A DNA stretch of 64,000 bases from Sphingomonas sanxanigenens DSM 19645 = NX02 (lineage in GTDB: Bacteria > Pseudomonadota > Alphaproteobacteria > Sphingomonadales > Sphingomonadaceae): assembly GCF_000512205.2 (NCBI RefSeq), contig NZ_CP006644.1, positions 4,540,501 to 4,604,500 of the forward strand. Reading direction: 5' to 3'. Below the pieces are notes generated by a model that saw only the letters and a program-made list of their open reading frames with translations, ran no database searches and was not told the DNA's origin. Positions 19,073 through 29,205 of the stretch are shown one piece after another. Every line of letters begins with the position of its first letter. Position 1 is the stretch's first letter. A program made the translations under genes and the position numbers.

Positions 19073-19388
19073 GCCGGACCCTTCCGGCTGGCGGCGACCA
19101 GACCCTGCCATTCCGGCACGATCGTCATGCGCGAGTCACGCCGCCCGGCGCCTTTGCCGCAGAGATGCAGCGCAAGGCCAGCGGGGAACGGGAATCACGA
19201 TGCATAGGCGTGATGCATAGGCATCGGCATAGCGGCGTCCAAAGTCTTTTCCGCCGTGTCGAGCGCATATTGTTCCGCGCGCTGCAACAGTGAATGCCGG
19301 ATCCGCCCGATACCGCCGGGCGGCGCAACGCCCTAGATCATGGCCCGGCACGGCGTTCGATTGCCATGCGCCACGAAGGGCAGACACC
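19073..19388. promoter_or_regulatory. Divergent intergenic region with an 11-bp direct repeat
   Basis: 316 nt between the MFS gene and the PNPOx gene. Two copies of GATGCATAGGC lie at 19199-19209 and 19212-19222 (period 13 bp), each containing the palindrome ATGCAT. A possible operator for either promoter. No gene supported. Confidence 0.4.
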
Positions 19389-20024
19389 ATGGACATGGGC
19401 CATCAGATTTCCAGCGATGTCGCCTTCACCCCCACGGTGAAAGCGATCCAGGCGCGCAAGGGATCGCGCGCCGGCTATGCCCAGATGGAGCGGCGCGGCG
19501 GTTGGGAGACCAAGATCACCCCCGATCTCGCGCAGTTCATCGCCGCCCAGCGCAGCATCTTCCTCGCGACCGCCACCGCGGATGGGCAGCCCTATATCCA
19601 GCACCGCGGCGGCCCGCCGGGGTTCCTGCGCGTGATCGACGACGAGACCATCGCCTTCGTCGATTTCGCGGGCAACCGGCAGTTCATCAGCCAGGGCAAT
19701 CTGGCGGACAACCCCAAGGCGCACCTGTTCCTGATCGATTACCGGCATCGCCGCCGCGTGAAGATCTGGGGCGAAGCGCGGATGGTCGAGGGGGACGACG
19801 CGCTGGTCGCCAGCCTGATGCCCGCGGATTATCGCGCACGGCCCGAACAGGTGCTGCTGTTCACGGTGCACGCCTGGGATGCCAATTGCCCGCAACACAT
19901 TCCGGTCCGCTTCGATGCCGAGGAGGTCGCCGCGCTCGTCGGCGAGCGCGACGCGCGCATCCGCGTGCTGGAGACCGAGGTTGCCCGCCTGTCGGGGCTG
20001 GTGCCCCGCACCCCCGATGCCTGA
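19389..20024 (+). CDS. Pyridoxamine 5'-phosphate oxidase family protein
   Basis: 211-aa FMN-binding split-barrel protein: FIAAQRSIFLATATADGQPY and FVDFAGNRQFISQGNLADNP form the flavin site, and HLFLIDYRHRRRVKIWGEAR is the following strand pair. A helical tail (ERDARIRVLETEVARLSGL) may be an oligomerisation coil. It heads a set of co-directional genes with the NTF2-like and CMD-like proteins. Substrate unknown; true PdxH activity is unlikely. Confidence 0.85.
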   Translation: MDMGHQISSDVAFTPTVKAIQARKGSRAGYAQMERRGGWETKITPDLAQFIAAQRSIFLATATADGQPYIQHRGGPPGFLRVIDDETIAFVDFAGNRQFISQGNLADNPKAHLFLIDYRHRRRVKIWGEARMVEGDDALVASLMPADYRARPEQVLLFTVHAWDANCPQHIPVRFDAEEVAALVGERDARIRVLETEVARLSGLVPRTPDA

Positions 20025-20045
20025 CGTCCGAGAAGGAGATCGACC

Positions 20046-20510
20046 ATGTCCCGTCCGCCCCTGCCCCCGTTCACGCATGACAGCGCCGTCCAGAAGGTCC
20101 GCCTCGCGGAGGATGGCTGGAACAGCCGCAACCCGCAGCAGGTCGCGCAGGCCTATACGGTCGACAGCCGGTGGCGGAACCGCGCGGAGTTCGTGACCGG
20201 CCGCGAGGCGATCGAGGCTTTCCTCGCGCGCAAATGGGCGAAGGAACTCGACTATCGCCTGATCAAGGAACTGTGGGCGCATGACGGCAACCGCATCGCG
20301 GTGCGCTTCGCCTATGAATATCGCGACGACAGCGGCACCTGGTTCCGCGCTTATGGCAATGAGAATTGGGAATTCGGCGAGGACGGGCTGATGCGCCACC
20401 GCCACGCCAGCATCAACGAGCATCCGATCGCTGAGGCAGACCGCAGGTTCCACTGGCCACTCGGCCGCCGTCCCGACGATCATCCGGGGCTCAGCGATTT
20501 CGGTTTCTGA
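20046..20510 (+). CDS. NTF2-like protein (DUF1348)
   Basis: 154 aa: the N-terminal helix [18 protein letters not shown] and the strands [13 protein letters not shown] followed by [12 protein letters not shown] give the NTF2/SnoaL cone fold of the DUF1348 family. RBS AAGGAG 7-8 nt before the ATG. It lies 21 nt after the PNPOx gene, probably one operon. Enzymatic role unknown. Confidence 0.85.
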   Translation: MSRPPLPPFTHDSAVQKVRLAEDGWNSRNPQQVAQAYTVDSRWRNRAEFVTGREAIEAFLARKWAKELDYRLIKELWAHDGNRIAVRFAYEYRDDSGTWFRAYGNENWEFGEDGLMRHRHASINEHPIAEADRRFHWPLGRRPDDHPGLSDFGF

Positions 20511-20514
20511 CGCC

Positions 20515-20892
20515 ATGGACGATGACGCCCCGCCCCGCCGGCGGTTGATGGCCGAGGTCGACCTGGCGCTCGATGCGGGCGATGCCGACCCCGGGCGCCG
20601 CCGCCGGCAGGACGTGGAGGCGGCGCGGCTCGGCCTGACCGGTGCGGAGATCGACGCGGCGCGCGCCGGGCGCAGCTTCGATGCCCGCGCAGCGGCGGCG
20701 ATCGCGCTTGCGCTCGCCTGCCGTTCGGGTGACCGCGCCGCGATCAAGGTTGCCGCCATCCGCGCGGACCATGCCGGGCTCGGCGCCGCCGCACGGCGCG
20801 CGATCCGCGATGCGGCGGCGCGCCGCGCCATCCCCACGGCTTGCGCCGCGCCCGCCGAAGCGGCAACCCGGACCGGTACCACCCGGCACTGA
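20515..20892 (+). CDS. Hypothetical protein, possibly carboxymuconolactone-decarboxylase-like
   Basis: 125 aa, Ala/Arg-rich and all helical. Segments such as EAARLGLTGAEIDAARAGRSFDARAAAAIALALA faintly resemble the CMD/AhpD fold, but the CxxC redox motif is absent, so peroxidase activity is not expected. It starts 4 nt after the DUF1348 gene and ends 27 nt before the LysR gene. Confidence 0.55.
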   Translation: MDDDAPPRRRLMAEVDLALDAGDADPGRRRRQDVEAARLGLTGAEIDAARAGRSFDARAAAAIALALACRSGDRAAIKVAAIRADHAGLGAAARRAIRDAAARRAIPTACAAPAEAATRTGTTRH

Positions 20893-20919
20893 CCGCCGGG
20901 CGCGGATCTGGGAGGCGGA

Positions 20920-21816
20920 ATGGATCGCTGGCAAGCCATGCGGGTCTATGTGAAGGTGGCCGAAACCGGCAGTTTCGCCCAGGCGGGGCGCCAGCTGCAC
21001 ATGAGCCCGCCCGCCGTGACCCGCGCGATTGCGACGCTCGAGGACCTGATCGGCGTCCGTCTCCTCACCCGCACCACGCGATCGGTGAAGATGACCGAGG
21101 CGGGCGCCCGCTATTTCGAGGATTGCCGCCGCATCCTGGCCGACATCGCCGATGCGGAAGCGTCGGCGGCGGGATCGCACGCCAACCCTACCGGCACATT
21201 GACGGTTACCGCCTCGACCATGTTCGGGCGCATCTATGTGCTGCCGGTGCTGCTCGACTATCTCGATCGCCATCCGGCGGTGACGGGGCGCAGCCTGTTC
21301 GTCGATCGCATCGTCAACATCGTCGAGGAGGGCATCGATGTCGCGGTGCGCATCGGCCATCTCCCCGCCTCCGGGCTCAGCGCGATCAAGGTCGGCACGA
21401 TCCGGCGCGTGATTTGCGCCGCGCCCGCCTATTTCGAGCGGCACGGCATCCCGCAGACGCCCGCCGACCTCGCGCAGCATCGTATCGTCGTCCCCACCGG
21501 CGCCTGGACCTCCCCCGAATGGCAGTTCGGCACCACGAGGAAGACCAGCGTCACGGTGCGGCCGCGCCTGCAATGCAACACCATCGACGCCGCGATTGCC
21601 GCCGCCGAGCAAGGCTGGGGGCTGACCCGCGTGCTGTCCTACCAGATCGGCCCGGCCTTGCTGGAGGGCCGGCTGCAGACCGTGCTGACCGAGCATGAGG
21701 AGGCGCCGATGCCGATCCATGTCGTCCACGCCGAGGGACGGCACGCGACCGCGAAGGTGCGCGCGTTCGTGGATATCGCGGTGGCCCAACTCCGCGCCAA
21801 TCGGCTGTTCAACTGA
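20920..21816 (+). CDS. LysR family transcriptional regulator
   Basis: 298 aa: the N-terminal winged HTH (FAQAGRQLHMSPPAVTRAIA) is followed by the inducer-binding domain from about residue 90 (LTVTASTMFGRIYVLPVL). It belongs to the CrgA/AaeR-like branch. It lies in the same direction as the flanking genes; the AT-rich gap after it holds a TTGT-N6-ACAA dyad (21878-21891) that could be its operator on the hydrolase gene. Confidence 0.9.
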   Translation: MDRWQAMRVYVKVAETGSFAQAGRQLHMSPPAVTRAIATLEDLIGVRLLTRTTRSVKMTEAGARYFEDCRRILADIADAEASAAGSHANPTGTLTVTASTMFGRIYVLPVLLDYLDRHPAVTGRSLFVDRIVNIVEEGIDVAVRIGHLPASGLSAIKVGTIRRVICAAPAYFERHGIPQTPADLAQHRIVVPTGAWTSPEWQFGTTRKTSVTVRPRLQCNTIDAAIAAAEQGWGLTRVLSYQIGPALLEGRLQTVLTEHEEAPMPIHVVHAEGRHATAKVRAFVDIAVAQLRANRLFN

Positions 21817-21948
21817 GGGCGGGCGTCTACTGTTTCCTATTCTGGAATAATGAGTTCACAACTACCACAATTAACCATTGTTCACGGACAAATTACTTCC
21901 GATCTCACGGCCGAAGCGCGACGCTGAGTGGCCTTAAGGGAGGAAATC

Positions 21949-22908
21949 ATGAAGCTTCTGGTTCTGTCTGCGCTGCTCGCAACCGCCGCGCTCGCCCCGC
22001 TTGCCCCCGCCGCCGCCCAGGCCCCGGCGGCTTCGGCACCCGCGCCCGTCACCGTCCATTATCGGCAGAAGATGATCGACGGCGTGCCGATGTTCTATCG
22101 CGAGGCCGGCCCCGCCGACGCGCCCGTCGTGCTGCTGCTGCACGGCTTCCCGACATCGTCGCACATGTTCCGCAACCTGATCCCGCAGCTTGCCGACAAA
22201 TATCATGTCATCGCGCCCGACTATCCCGGCTATGGCCAGAGCGGCGCCCCCGATAACACCAAATTCAACTACAGCTTCGCCCATGTCACCGACATGGTCG
22301 ATACCTTGCTCGGCCAGCTCGGCGCGCAGCGCTATACGATGTACGTCATGGATTATGGCGCCCCCGTCGGCTACCGGCTGGCGCTGAAGCATCCGGAACG
22401 CGTCAGCGGGCTGATCGTCCAGAACGGCAACGCCTATGAAGAGGGGCTCGCCGCGTTCTGGGACCCGATCAAGACCTATTGGAAGAGCGGTGCGGCGAAG
22501 GATCGCGCGGCGCTGTCGAACCTCGTCACGCTGGAGATCACCAAGTTCCAGTACACCGATGGCGTCAAGGATGTGTCGCGGATCAGCCCCGACAATTGGG
22601 TGCATGATCAGGCGCTGCTCGATCGGCCGGGAAACAAGGATATCCAGCTCGACATGCTCTACGACTATCGCACCAACGTGCCGCTCTACCCGCAATTCCA
22701 GAACTTCTTCCGCGAGCGCAAGCCGCCGACGCTGATCGTGTGGGGCAAGAACGACAAGATCTTCCCCGAACCCGGCGCCCACCCCTATCTGCGCGACCTG
22801 CCCGACGCGGAGATCCACATCCTCGACACCGGCCATTTCGCGCTGGAAGACAAGCTGGACGAGATGGCGCCGCTGATCCGGGATTTCCTGGATCGCAAGG
22901 TGCGCTGA
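21949..22908 (+). CDS. Exported alpha/beta hydrolase with Asp nucleophile (dehalogenase/epoxide hydrolase-like)
   Basis: 319 aa with a signal peptide ([20 protein letters not shown], likely cleavage after AAAQA near residue 25). Oxyanion motif [10 protein letters not shown]; the nucleophile elbow reads VMDYGAP, with Asp near residue 135 rather than Ser; acid in GKNDKIF; His in DTGHFALED. Asp at the elbow points to haloalkane/haloacid dehalogenase or epoxide hydrolase chemistry. The LysR gene upstream may control it. Substrate unknown. Confidence 0.83.
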   Translation: MKLLVLSALLATAALAPLAPAAAQAPAASAPAPVTVHYRQKMIDGVPMFYREAGPADAPVVLLLHGFPTSSHMFRNLIPQLADKYHVIAPDYPGYGQSGAPDNTKFNYSFAHVTDMVDTLLGQLGAQRYTMYVMDYGAPVGYRLALKHPERVSGLIVQNGNAYEEGLAAFWDPIKTYWKSGAAKDRAALSNLVTLEITKFQYTDGVKDVSRISPDNWVHDQALLDRPGNKDIQLDMLYDYRTNVPLYPQFQNFFRERKPPTLIVWGKNDKIFPEPGAHPYLRDLPDAEIHILDTGHFALEDKLDEMAPLIRDFLDRKVR

Positions 22909-22920
22909 TTATTCCTCTTC

Positions 22921-22953
22921 TTGTCCTCCCCGAGCTTTGCTCGGGGAGGACAA
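22921..22953. terminator. Perfect inverted repeat between convergent genes
   Basis: 15-bp arms (TTGTCCTCCCCGAGC and its exact complement) around a TTT loop, placed between the convergent hydrolase and JmjC genes; a likely bidirectional terminator. Similar CCTCCCCGAGC dyads are frequent in sphingomonad genomes (general recollection). Confidence 0.75.
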
Positions 22954-22964
22954 TGCACCGGCGC

Positions 22965-24005
22965 CTACATCGCGCCGTAGCTCGTGTACCCGGTCTGGAA
23001 ATCGTTGAAGAGGCGGAAGTTGGTGAAGGACATGCCGATCGTCATGTCCAGCCCTTCGACATGGTGCCACCAGCCGATCGGCAGGAACAGCGCCTCGCCC
23101 GGCCCGATCGTGCAGTCCAGCACGCGCGGGCGGCCGGGCGCGGCTTCGCCGGCTTCGAGCTCCGCGCCGTCCCACTCCGAGAAGCAGTGCACTATATTGC
23201 GCATCAGCGGACCGTCATGCGCGGCGACCATCCTGATCCGCTTCCGGCCGACGATCTGCAGCAGCAGATTGTTGGTCAGATCATGATGATAGGGCGTGAT
23301 CGTGCCCTTGGGCCCCATCCAGAAGAAGCCGTCGCGCGCCTCGCGCTGGGCGAGGATGGAGATCGGCGCGACGTCCGCCCACAGCGGTGCCAGCGCCTGC
23401 TTGTTGATGCCGCTGTTATAAGCGGTCAGGTAGAAATCATTGCCGGTTTCGGTGCGCAGCCGCCGGGTGACGTCGCGCAGCGGCGCGCGCATCTGGTGCG
23501 GATCCTTGGCGATCTCGAAATCGGGGTCGGCCTCGCGATCGCCCTGCAGTTCGACGATGCTGTCGCCCAGGGTCGCGTCGAAATGGTCGAGCGACCAGCG
23601 CTCCAGCGCGGGCCAATGGTCGACCAGCCCGGTCAGCTTCACCGGCCGGTTGCTCAGGTAGAAATCGCGGTAGAAGCGGTCCGGATCGATATCGTGGATC
23701 GTCGGAATGCGCGCGCGGTCGGGATCGAGCTGGGCGAGGCGGGAAAAGACCCCCAAGGTCCAGTCGCGCTTGGCGAGGCGCGCGTTCAGCCGGGTCGCGG
23801 CCTTCAGATAGGGGCTCTTGACCGCGCGTTCGACTTCGTAGCGCGCGGCGGAGGCCGGATGTCCCTCGGCGATCAGCCGGTCGGCGAGCGACGCGGGGCC
23901 CTCGCCGTCCAGCAAGGCGGTTGCGATCGCGACGCGAAGGGAATCGTCACCGGCCGGCGCGGCGGTCGCAGGCTGCTTCTTGCGTTGCACCTTGCTTTTC
24001 GCCAC
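22965..24005 (-). CDS. JmjC/cupin-8-like 2-oxoglutarate oxygenase family protein
   Basis: 346 aa. The C-terminal cupin/JmjC domain has the iron ligands HxD in YHHDLTNN and a distal His in GWWHHVEG, with the typical LFLPIGWWH strand. The N-terminal basic stretch ([10 protein letters not shown]) is followed by a helical domain. The start codon is GTG at 24005, 15 nt after etfA, so it is probably the third gene of the etfBA operon. Such enzymes hydroxylate proteins or small molecules; the substrate is unknown. Confidence 0.85.
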   Translation of the reverse strand: MAKSKVQRKKQPATAAPAGDDSLRVAIATALLDGEGPASLADRLIAEGHPASAARYEVERAVKSPYLKAATRLNARLAKRDWTLGVFSRLAQLDPDRARIPTIHDIDPDRFYRDFYLSNRPVKLTGLVDHWPALERWSLDHFDATLGDSIVELQGDREADPDFEIAKDPHQMRAPLRDVTRRLRTETGNDFYLTAYNSGINKQALAPLWADVAPISILAQREARDGFFWMGPKGTITPYHHDLTNNLLLQIVGRKRIRMVAAHDGPLMRNIVHCFSEWDGAELEAGEAAPGRPRVLDCTIGPGEALFLPIGWWHHVEGLDMTIGMSFTNFRLFNDFQTGYTSYGAM

Positions 24006-24020
24006 CGCGCCGGTTCCGGA

Positions 24021-24950
24021 TCAGAGCTTGGAGGTCAGTTCGGGGACGACCTTGAAGAGGTCGCCGACGAGGCCGAGGTCTGCGACCTGGAAGATCGGCG
24101 CGTCCTCATCCTTGTTGATGGCGATGATGGTCTTGCTGTCCTTCATGCCGGCGAGGTGCTGGATCGCGCCGGAGATGCCGATGGCGATATAGACCTCCGG
24201 GGCGACGATCTTGCCGGTCTGGCCGACCTGATAGTCGTTGGGGACATAGCCCGCATCGACCGCGGCGCGGCTGGCGCCGACCGCCGCACCGAGCTTGTCG
24301 GCGAGCGGCTCGATGATCTCGTGGAAGTTCTCGCTGTTCTGCAGCGCGCGCCCGCCCGAGACGATGATCTTCGCCGAGGTCAGTTCGGGACGCTCCGACT
24401 TCGAGATCTCGGCACCGACGAAGCTGGAGAGGCCGGCATCGCCCGCCCCCGAAACCGCCTCGACGACACCGCTGCCACCCTCGCGCGACGCCTTCTCGAA
24501 GGCGGTGCCGCGCACCGTGATCACCTTCTTGGTATCCGACGACTGCACCCTGGCGATCGCGTTGCCGGCATAGATCGGCCGGGTGAAAATATCCTCGCTC
24601 TCGACCGAGAGGATGTCGGAGATCTGCATCACGTCGAGCAACGCGGCCACGCGCGGCGCGACATTCTTGCCGATCGAGGTGGCGGGCACCACGAACGCGT
24701 CATGATCGGCCATCAGCTGGACGATCAGCGGCGCGACATTCTCGGCCAGCGCGTGCGCATAGGCCGCGTCGTCGGCGACATGCACCTTGCCGACGCCGGC
24801 GATCGCCGCGGCGGCCTCGGCAACGCCGCCGACGCCCTCGCCCGCGACCAGCAGATGGACCTCGCCCAGCTGCGCTGCGGCGGTGACGGCGGACAGCGTC
24901 GCGTCCTTGACCGCGCCGCCCTCATGCTCGACCCAAACCAGCGTCTTCAT
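24021..24950 (-). CDS. etfA: Electron transfer flavoprotein alpha subunit
   Basis: 309 aa, standard EtfA length. The C-terminal FAD-binding signature [20 protein letters not shown] and the following [25 protein letters not shown] are intact. With EtfB it carries electrons from acyl-CoA and related dehydrogenases to ETF-ubiquinone oxidoreductase. The ATG overlaps the etfB stop (ATGA). Confidence 0.95.
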   Translation of the reverse strand: MKTLVWVEHEGGAVKDATLSAVTAAAQLGEVHLLVAGEGVGGVAEAAAAIAGVGKVHVADDAAYAHALAENVAPLIVQLMADHDAFVVPATSIGKNVAPRVAALLDVMQISDILSVESEDIFTRPIYAGNAIARVQSSDTKKVITVRGTAFEKASREGGSGVVEAVSGAGDAGLSSFVGAEISKSERPELTSAKIIVSGGRALQNSENFHEIIEPLADKLGAAVGASRAAVDAGYVPNDYQVGQTGKIVAPEVYIAIGISGAIQHLAGMKDSKTIIAINKDEDAPIFQVADLGLVGDLFKVVPELTSKL

Positions 24951-25696
24951 GCCGCAACTCCCATCGCCTTGAGCTTGCCGACCAGTTCGTCGACATCGGC
25001 CACCTTCACCCCCGCGCTCCGCTTCGGCGGCTCGGCGACGTGCAGCGTCTTGAGGCGCGGCGTCGTGTCGACGCCGTAATCCTCGGGCGTCTTCTGCGCG
25101 AGCGGCTTGGACTTCGCCTTCATGATGTTGGGCAGCGAGGCATAGCGCGGCTCGTTGAGGCGCAGGTCGGTGGTGACGATCGCCGGGGTCTTGAGGCTCA
25201 CCGTCTCCAGGCCGCCATCGACCTCGCGCGTGACCGTCACGCTGTCGCCCGCGACCTCGACCTTCGACGCGAACGTGCCCTGCGGCCGGCCGGTAAGCGC
25301 CGCCAGCATCTGGCCGGTCTGGTTGCTGTCGTCGTCGATCGCCTGCTTGCCCAGGATCACCAGACCCGGCTGCTCGTCCTCGACGATCTTCGCCAGGATC
25401 TTGGCGACCGCAAGCGGCTCGACCTCACCGGTGGCAGTCACCAGGATCGCGCGGTCCGCGCCCATCGCCAGCGCGGTGCGCAGCGTGTCCTGCGCCTTCG
25501 CCTCGCCGATCGAGACCGCGACGATCTCCGTCGCCACGCCCTTCTCCTTCAGGCGGATCGCCTCTTCCACCGCGATCTCGTCGAACGGGTTCATCGACAT
25601 CTTGACGTTGGCCAGGTCGACACCCGACCCGTCCATCTTCACCCGCGGCTTCACGTTGTAATCGATAACCCGCTTCACGGGCACAAGGATCTTCAT
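24947..25696 (-). CDS. etfB: Electron transfer flavoprotein beta subunit
   Basis: 249 aa: [20 protein letters not shown] start and the AMP-binding/partner-recognition regions ([38 protein letters not shown]) are intact. RBS GAGGGAG before the ATG. First gene of etfB-etfA-JmjC, 150 nt after sucC on the same strand. Confidence 0.95.
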   Translation of the reverse strand: MKILVPVKRVIDYNVKPRVKMDGSGVDLANVKMSMNPFDEIAVEEAIRLKEKGVATEIVAVSIGEAKAQDTLRTALAMGADRAILVTATGEVEPLAVAKILAKIVEDEQPGLVILGKQAIDDDSNQTGQMLAALTGRPQGTFASKVEVAGDSVTVTREVDGGLETVSLKTPAIVTTDLRLNEPRYASLPNIMKAKSKPLAQKTPEDYGVDTTPRLKTLHVAEPPKRSAGVKVADVDELVGKLKAMGVAA

Positions 25697-25846
25697 CTGC
25701 TCCCTCCTCGTTACGGGCGAGGGGCAAGCCTTGTGCCTGCGCGGCTGTTTCGCCGTTCACCCTCTCCCTTTCGGACCCGGATGCGCGACCGAAGGCACGC
25801 ACCCGGTTCCTGAATCCCGCCCTCCCTTGGGGCAGGCGCTTGGTCG

Positions 25847-27046
<1,200 letters not shown>

Positions 27047-27140
27047 GGGCGCGTCTAATCCTTTCGGACGGAGAGTCGCCGCGGGCTTAAGCACAGCCGA
27101 CAGGGGATTGAAAGCCCCGCTTCCCGCCGGACCGCGCCGA

Positions 27141-27461
27141 TCAGCCGGAGATCGCGCACCCCAGCGCGGCGCGCGTCGTCACCTCGATCAGTTCGACGTC
27201 GCGGAATCCTCGCACCCTGAACAGGAACTCCTCGACGGTCATCTGGCCGACGTCGCGATCCTTGAGGCTGGCGATCGACTGGAGCCGGCGCAGCTGATCG
27301 ATCGACAGCCGGTCTGCCATGCGTTCCGCCATGCAACCGGCGACTCGCGGCGGCAGCCCCGCGTCGACCAGCCCGGAACGCAGCCGCGCCTCGGGCGAGA
27401 CGGTGGCGCAGCCGGCTAAGGCGAGCAGCGGCAAGGCGAACAGGGCGAATGGCTTCATCAT
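27141..27461 (-). CDS. Small lipoprotein of unknown function
   Basis: 106 aa. Signal peptide with lipobox LALAGC (Cys near residue 18), then a helical mature part ([20 protein letters not shown], then [12 protein letters not shown]). A double ATG at 27461/27458. Probably outer-membrane anchored. It lies 94 nt downstream of, and divergent in function from, the sucC promoter region. Confidence 0.75.
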   Translation of the reverse strand: MMKPFALFALPLLALAGCATVSPEARLRSGLVDAGLPPRVAGCMAERMADRLSIDQLRRLQSIASLKDRDVGQMTVEEFLFRVRGFRDVELIEVTTRAALGCAISG

Positions 27462-27640
27462 CTCTGGCGGACTCCGGCGTGCGGGACGCTCCACGCATTG
27501 CCATCGCACGCTGAACTGCCGATGACCAGCGCCGCCGCGCCGGCGCGATCCATTGCACGGCAAGGGATCGTTACGCCGCCGCAAGCCGGGACTTGCGCGC
27601 GCCGCTCGCAAGCTGCCGCGTTCGCGCCTATACGGGCGCC

Positions 27641-28159
27641 ATGCCCCTCTGGATCGGCCTTGCCCTGTTCGCCCTCACCGTCACGCTGATGGAAGGCTTC
27701 GCCTATGTCGCGCATCGCTGGCTGATGCACGGCCCGGGCTGGTTCCTGCACGAGAGCCATCACCGCCCGCGCACCGGCCCGTTCGAGCTCAACGATCTCT
27801 ACGCGGTCATCTTCGCCGTCCCCTCGATCCTGCTGATCTTCGGCGGGGTGCAGGGCGGCTGGGGCGACTGGGCGACCTGGGTGGGCGCCGGCATCGCCGC
27901 CTATGGCGCGATCTATTTCGGGTTTCACGACGTGATCGTCCACCGCCGCCTGTCGCACCGCTACGTGCCGCGCTCCGCCTATATGAAGCGCATCGTCCAG
28001 GCGCACCGGCTGCACCATGTCGTCGAGACCAAGGAAGGCACGGTCAGCTTCGGCTTCCTCTGGGCGCCAAAGCCCGAGGCGCTGAAGGCCGAACTCAAGC
28101 GCCGCGCCCGCGCCGGCGTGCGCGCGCCCGAGGGCCGCGAAAAGGCCGGCGCATCCTGA
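27641..28159 (+). CDS. crtZ: Beta-carotene hydroxylase
   Basis: 172-aa membrane di-iron hydroxylase. All histidine boxes are visible: HRWLMH, HESHH, FHDVIVHRRLSH and HRLHH. It converts beta-carotene to zeaxanthin via cryptoxanthin in the yellow/orange carotenoid pathway of sphingomonads. It stands alone, away from other crt genes. The ATG at 27641 fits the family length. Confidence 0.93.
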   Translation: MPLWIGLALFALTVTLMEGFAYVAHRWLMHGPGWFLHESHHRPRTGPFELNDLYAVIFAVPSILLIFGGVQGGWGDWATWVGAGIAAYGAIYFGFHDVIVHRRLSHRYVPRSAYMKRIVQAHRLHHVVETKEGTVSFGFLWAPKPEALKAELKRRARAGVRAPEGREKAGAS

Positions 28160-28175
28160 TCGGGCGCGGCCGGCG

Positions 28176-29075
28176 ATGACCGAAGCCACCTTCATCGACG
28201 GGCTCCGCGCCCTCGCCCCCCACCCCGCCGCGCGCGGCCTGGCCGACGATGCCGCGGTGCTCGGCGATCTCGTGCTGACGCACGACATGATCGTCGAGGG
28301 CGTCCATTTCCTCGCCACCGACCCGCCCGGCGACGTCGCGTGGAAGCTGCTGGCGGTCAATCTCTCGGATCTCGCCGCCAAGGGCGCCGAGCCGGTCGGC
28401 TGCCTGATGGGCTATAGCCTGGCCGGCGACGATGCATGGGACGCGGCCTTCCTTGCCGGCCTGGCCGAAGCGCTGACCGCGTTCGACATCCCGCTGCTGG
28501 GCGGCGACACCGTGTCGGTCCCCACCGGCACGCCGCGCGCGCTGGGGCTGACAGCGATCGGGCGCGGCGCCGATGCTCCCGCCCGCGGCGGCGCGCGCGC
28601 CGGCGACACGCTTTGGGTCACGGGCGTGATCGGCGCAGCGGGGATCGGGCTTGCCCGCGCGATGGGCGGCGGCGATGCCAGCGATCCTTGCGTCATCGCC
28701 TATCGCCGGCCGGTGCCGCGGCTGGCCGAGGGCGCCGCGGTCGCGCCGCTGGCGACAGCGATGATGGACGTCTCGGACGGGCTGTTGATCGACGCCGGCC
28801 GGCTGGCGGAGGCGAGCGGCACCGGCATCACGATCATGCTGGACGCGGTACCGGTCACCGCCGCCGCGCCGCCGGGGCTCGACGGCGCGCTTGCCGCCGT
28901 GACCGCCGGCGACGACTACGAACTGCTGTTCGCCCTCCCCCCCGGCGTCGTTCCGCCCGGCATCGCCGGGGCGACGCGCATCGGTTCGATCGGCGCGGGC
29001 AGCGGCCTGGCGTTGACCTATGCGAAGCGACCGGTGCCGCTCCCGACGCGTCTCGGCTATCTCCACGGTGCCTGA
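28176..29075 (+). CDS. thiL: Thiamine-monophosphate kinase
   Basis: 299 aa, PurM/ThiL fold: GLADDAAVLGDLVLTHDMIVEGVHF (ATP/Mg region), LAVNLSDLAAKGAEPVG, MMDVSDGLLIDAGRLAEAS and TAGDDYELLFALPP are conserved. Phosphorylates thiamine monophosphate to the pyrophosphate. It lies 16 nt after crtZ and 130 nt before hppA. Confidence 0.95.
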   Translation: MTEATFIDGLRALAPHPAARGLADDAAVLGDLVLTHDMIVEGVHFLATDPPGDVAWKLLAVNLSDLAAKGAEPVGCLMGYSLAGDDAWDAAFLAGLAEALTAFDIPLLGGDTVSVPTGTPRALGLTAIGRGADAPARGGARAGDTLWVTGVIGAAGIGLARAMGGGDASDPCVIAYRRPVPRLAEGAAVAPLATAMMDVSDGLLIDAGRLAEASGTGITIMLDAVPVTAAAPPGLDGALAAVTAGDDYELLFALPPGVVPPGIAGATRIGSIGAGSGLALTYAKRPVPLPTRLGYLHGA

Positions 29076-29205
29076 GCGCCGAACGCGTGCTTGCGCGCGC
29101 GATACCGCCCATATACCCCTGTGATTCCAACGATGAGCGCACCCGGATAACCAGGGGCGCCGCCCAACCGGCCCGGCGTCGGGCATAGGGAAGGAAGCGA
29201 GAGGA

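Noticed and set aside
22740-25079. Very long plus-strand open frame
   Set aside because: Shadow of the leftward JmjC and etfA genes in a high-GC genome; no family similarity and Arg/Asp-rich composition.
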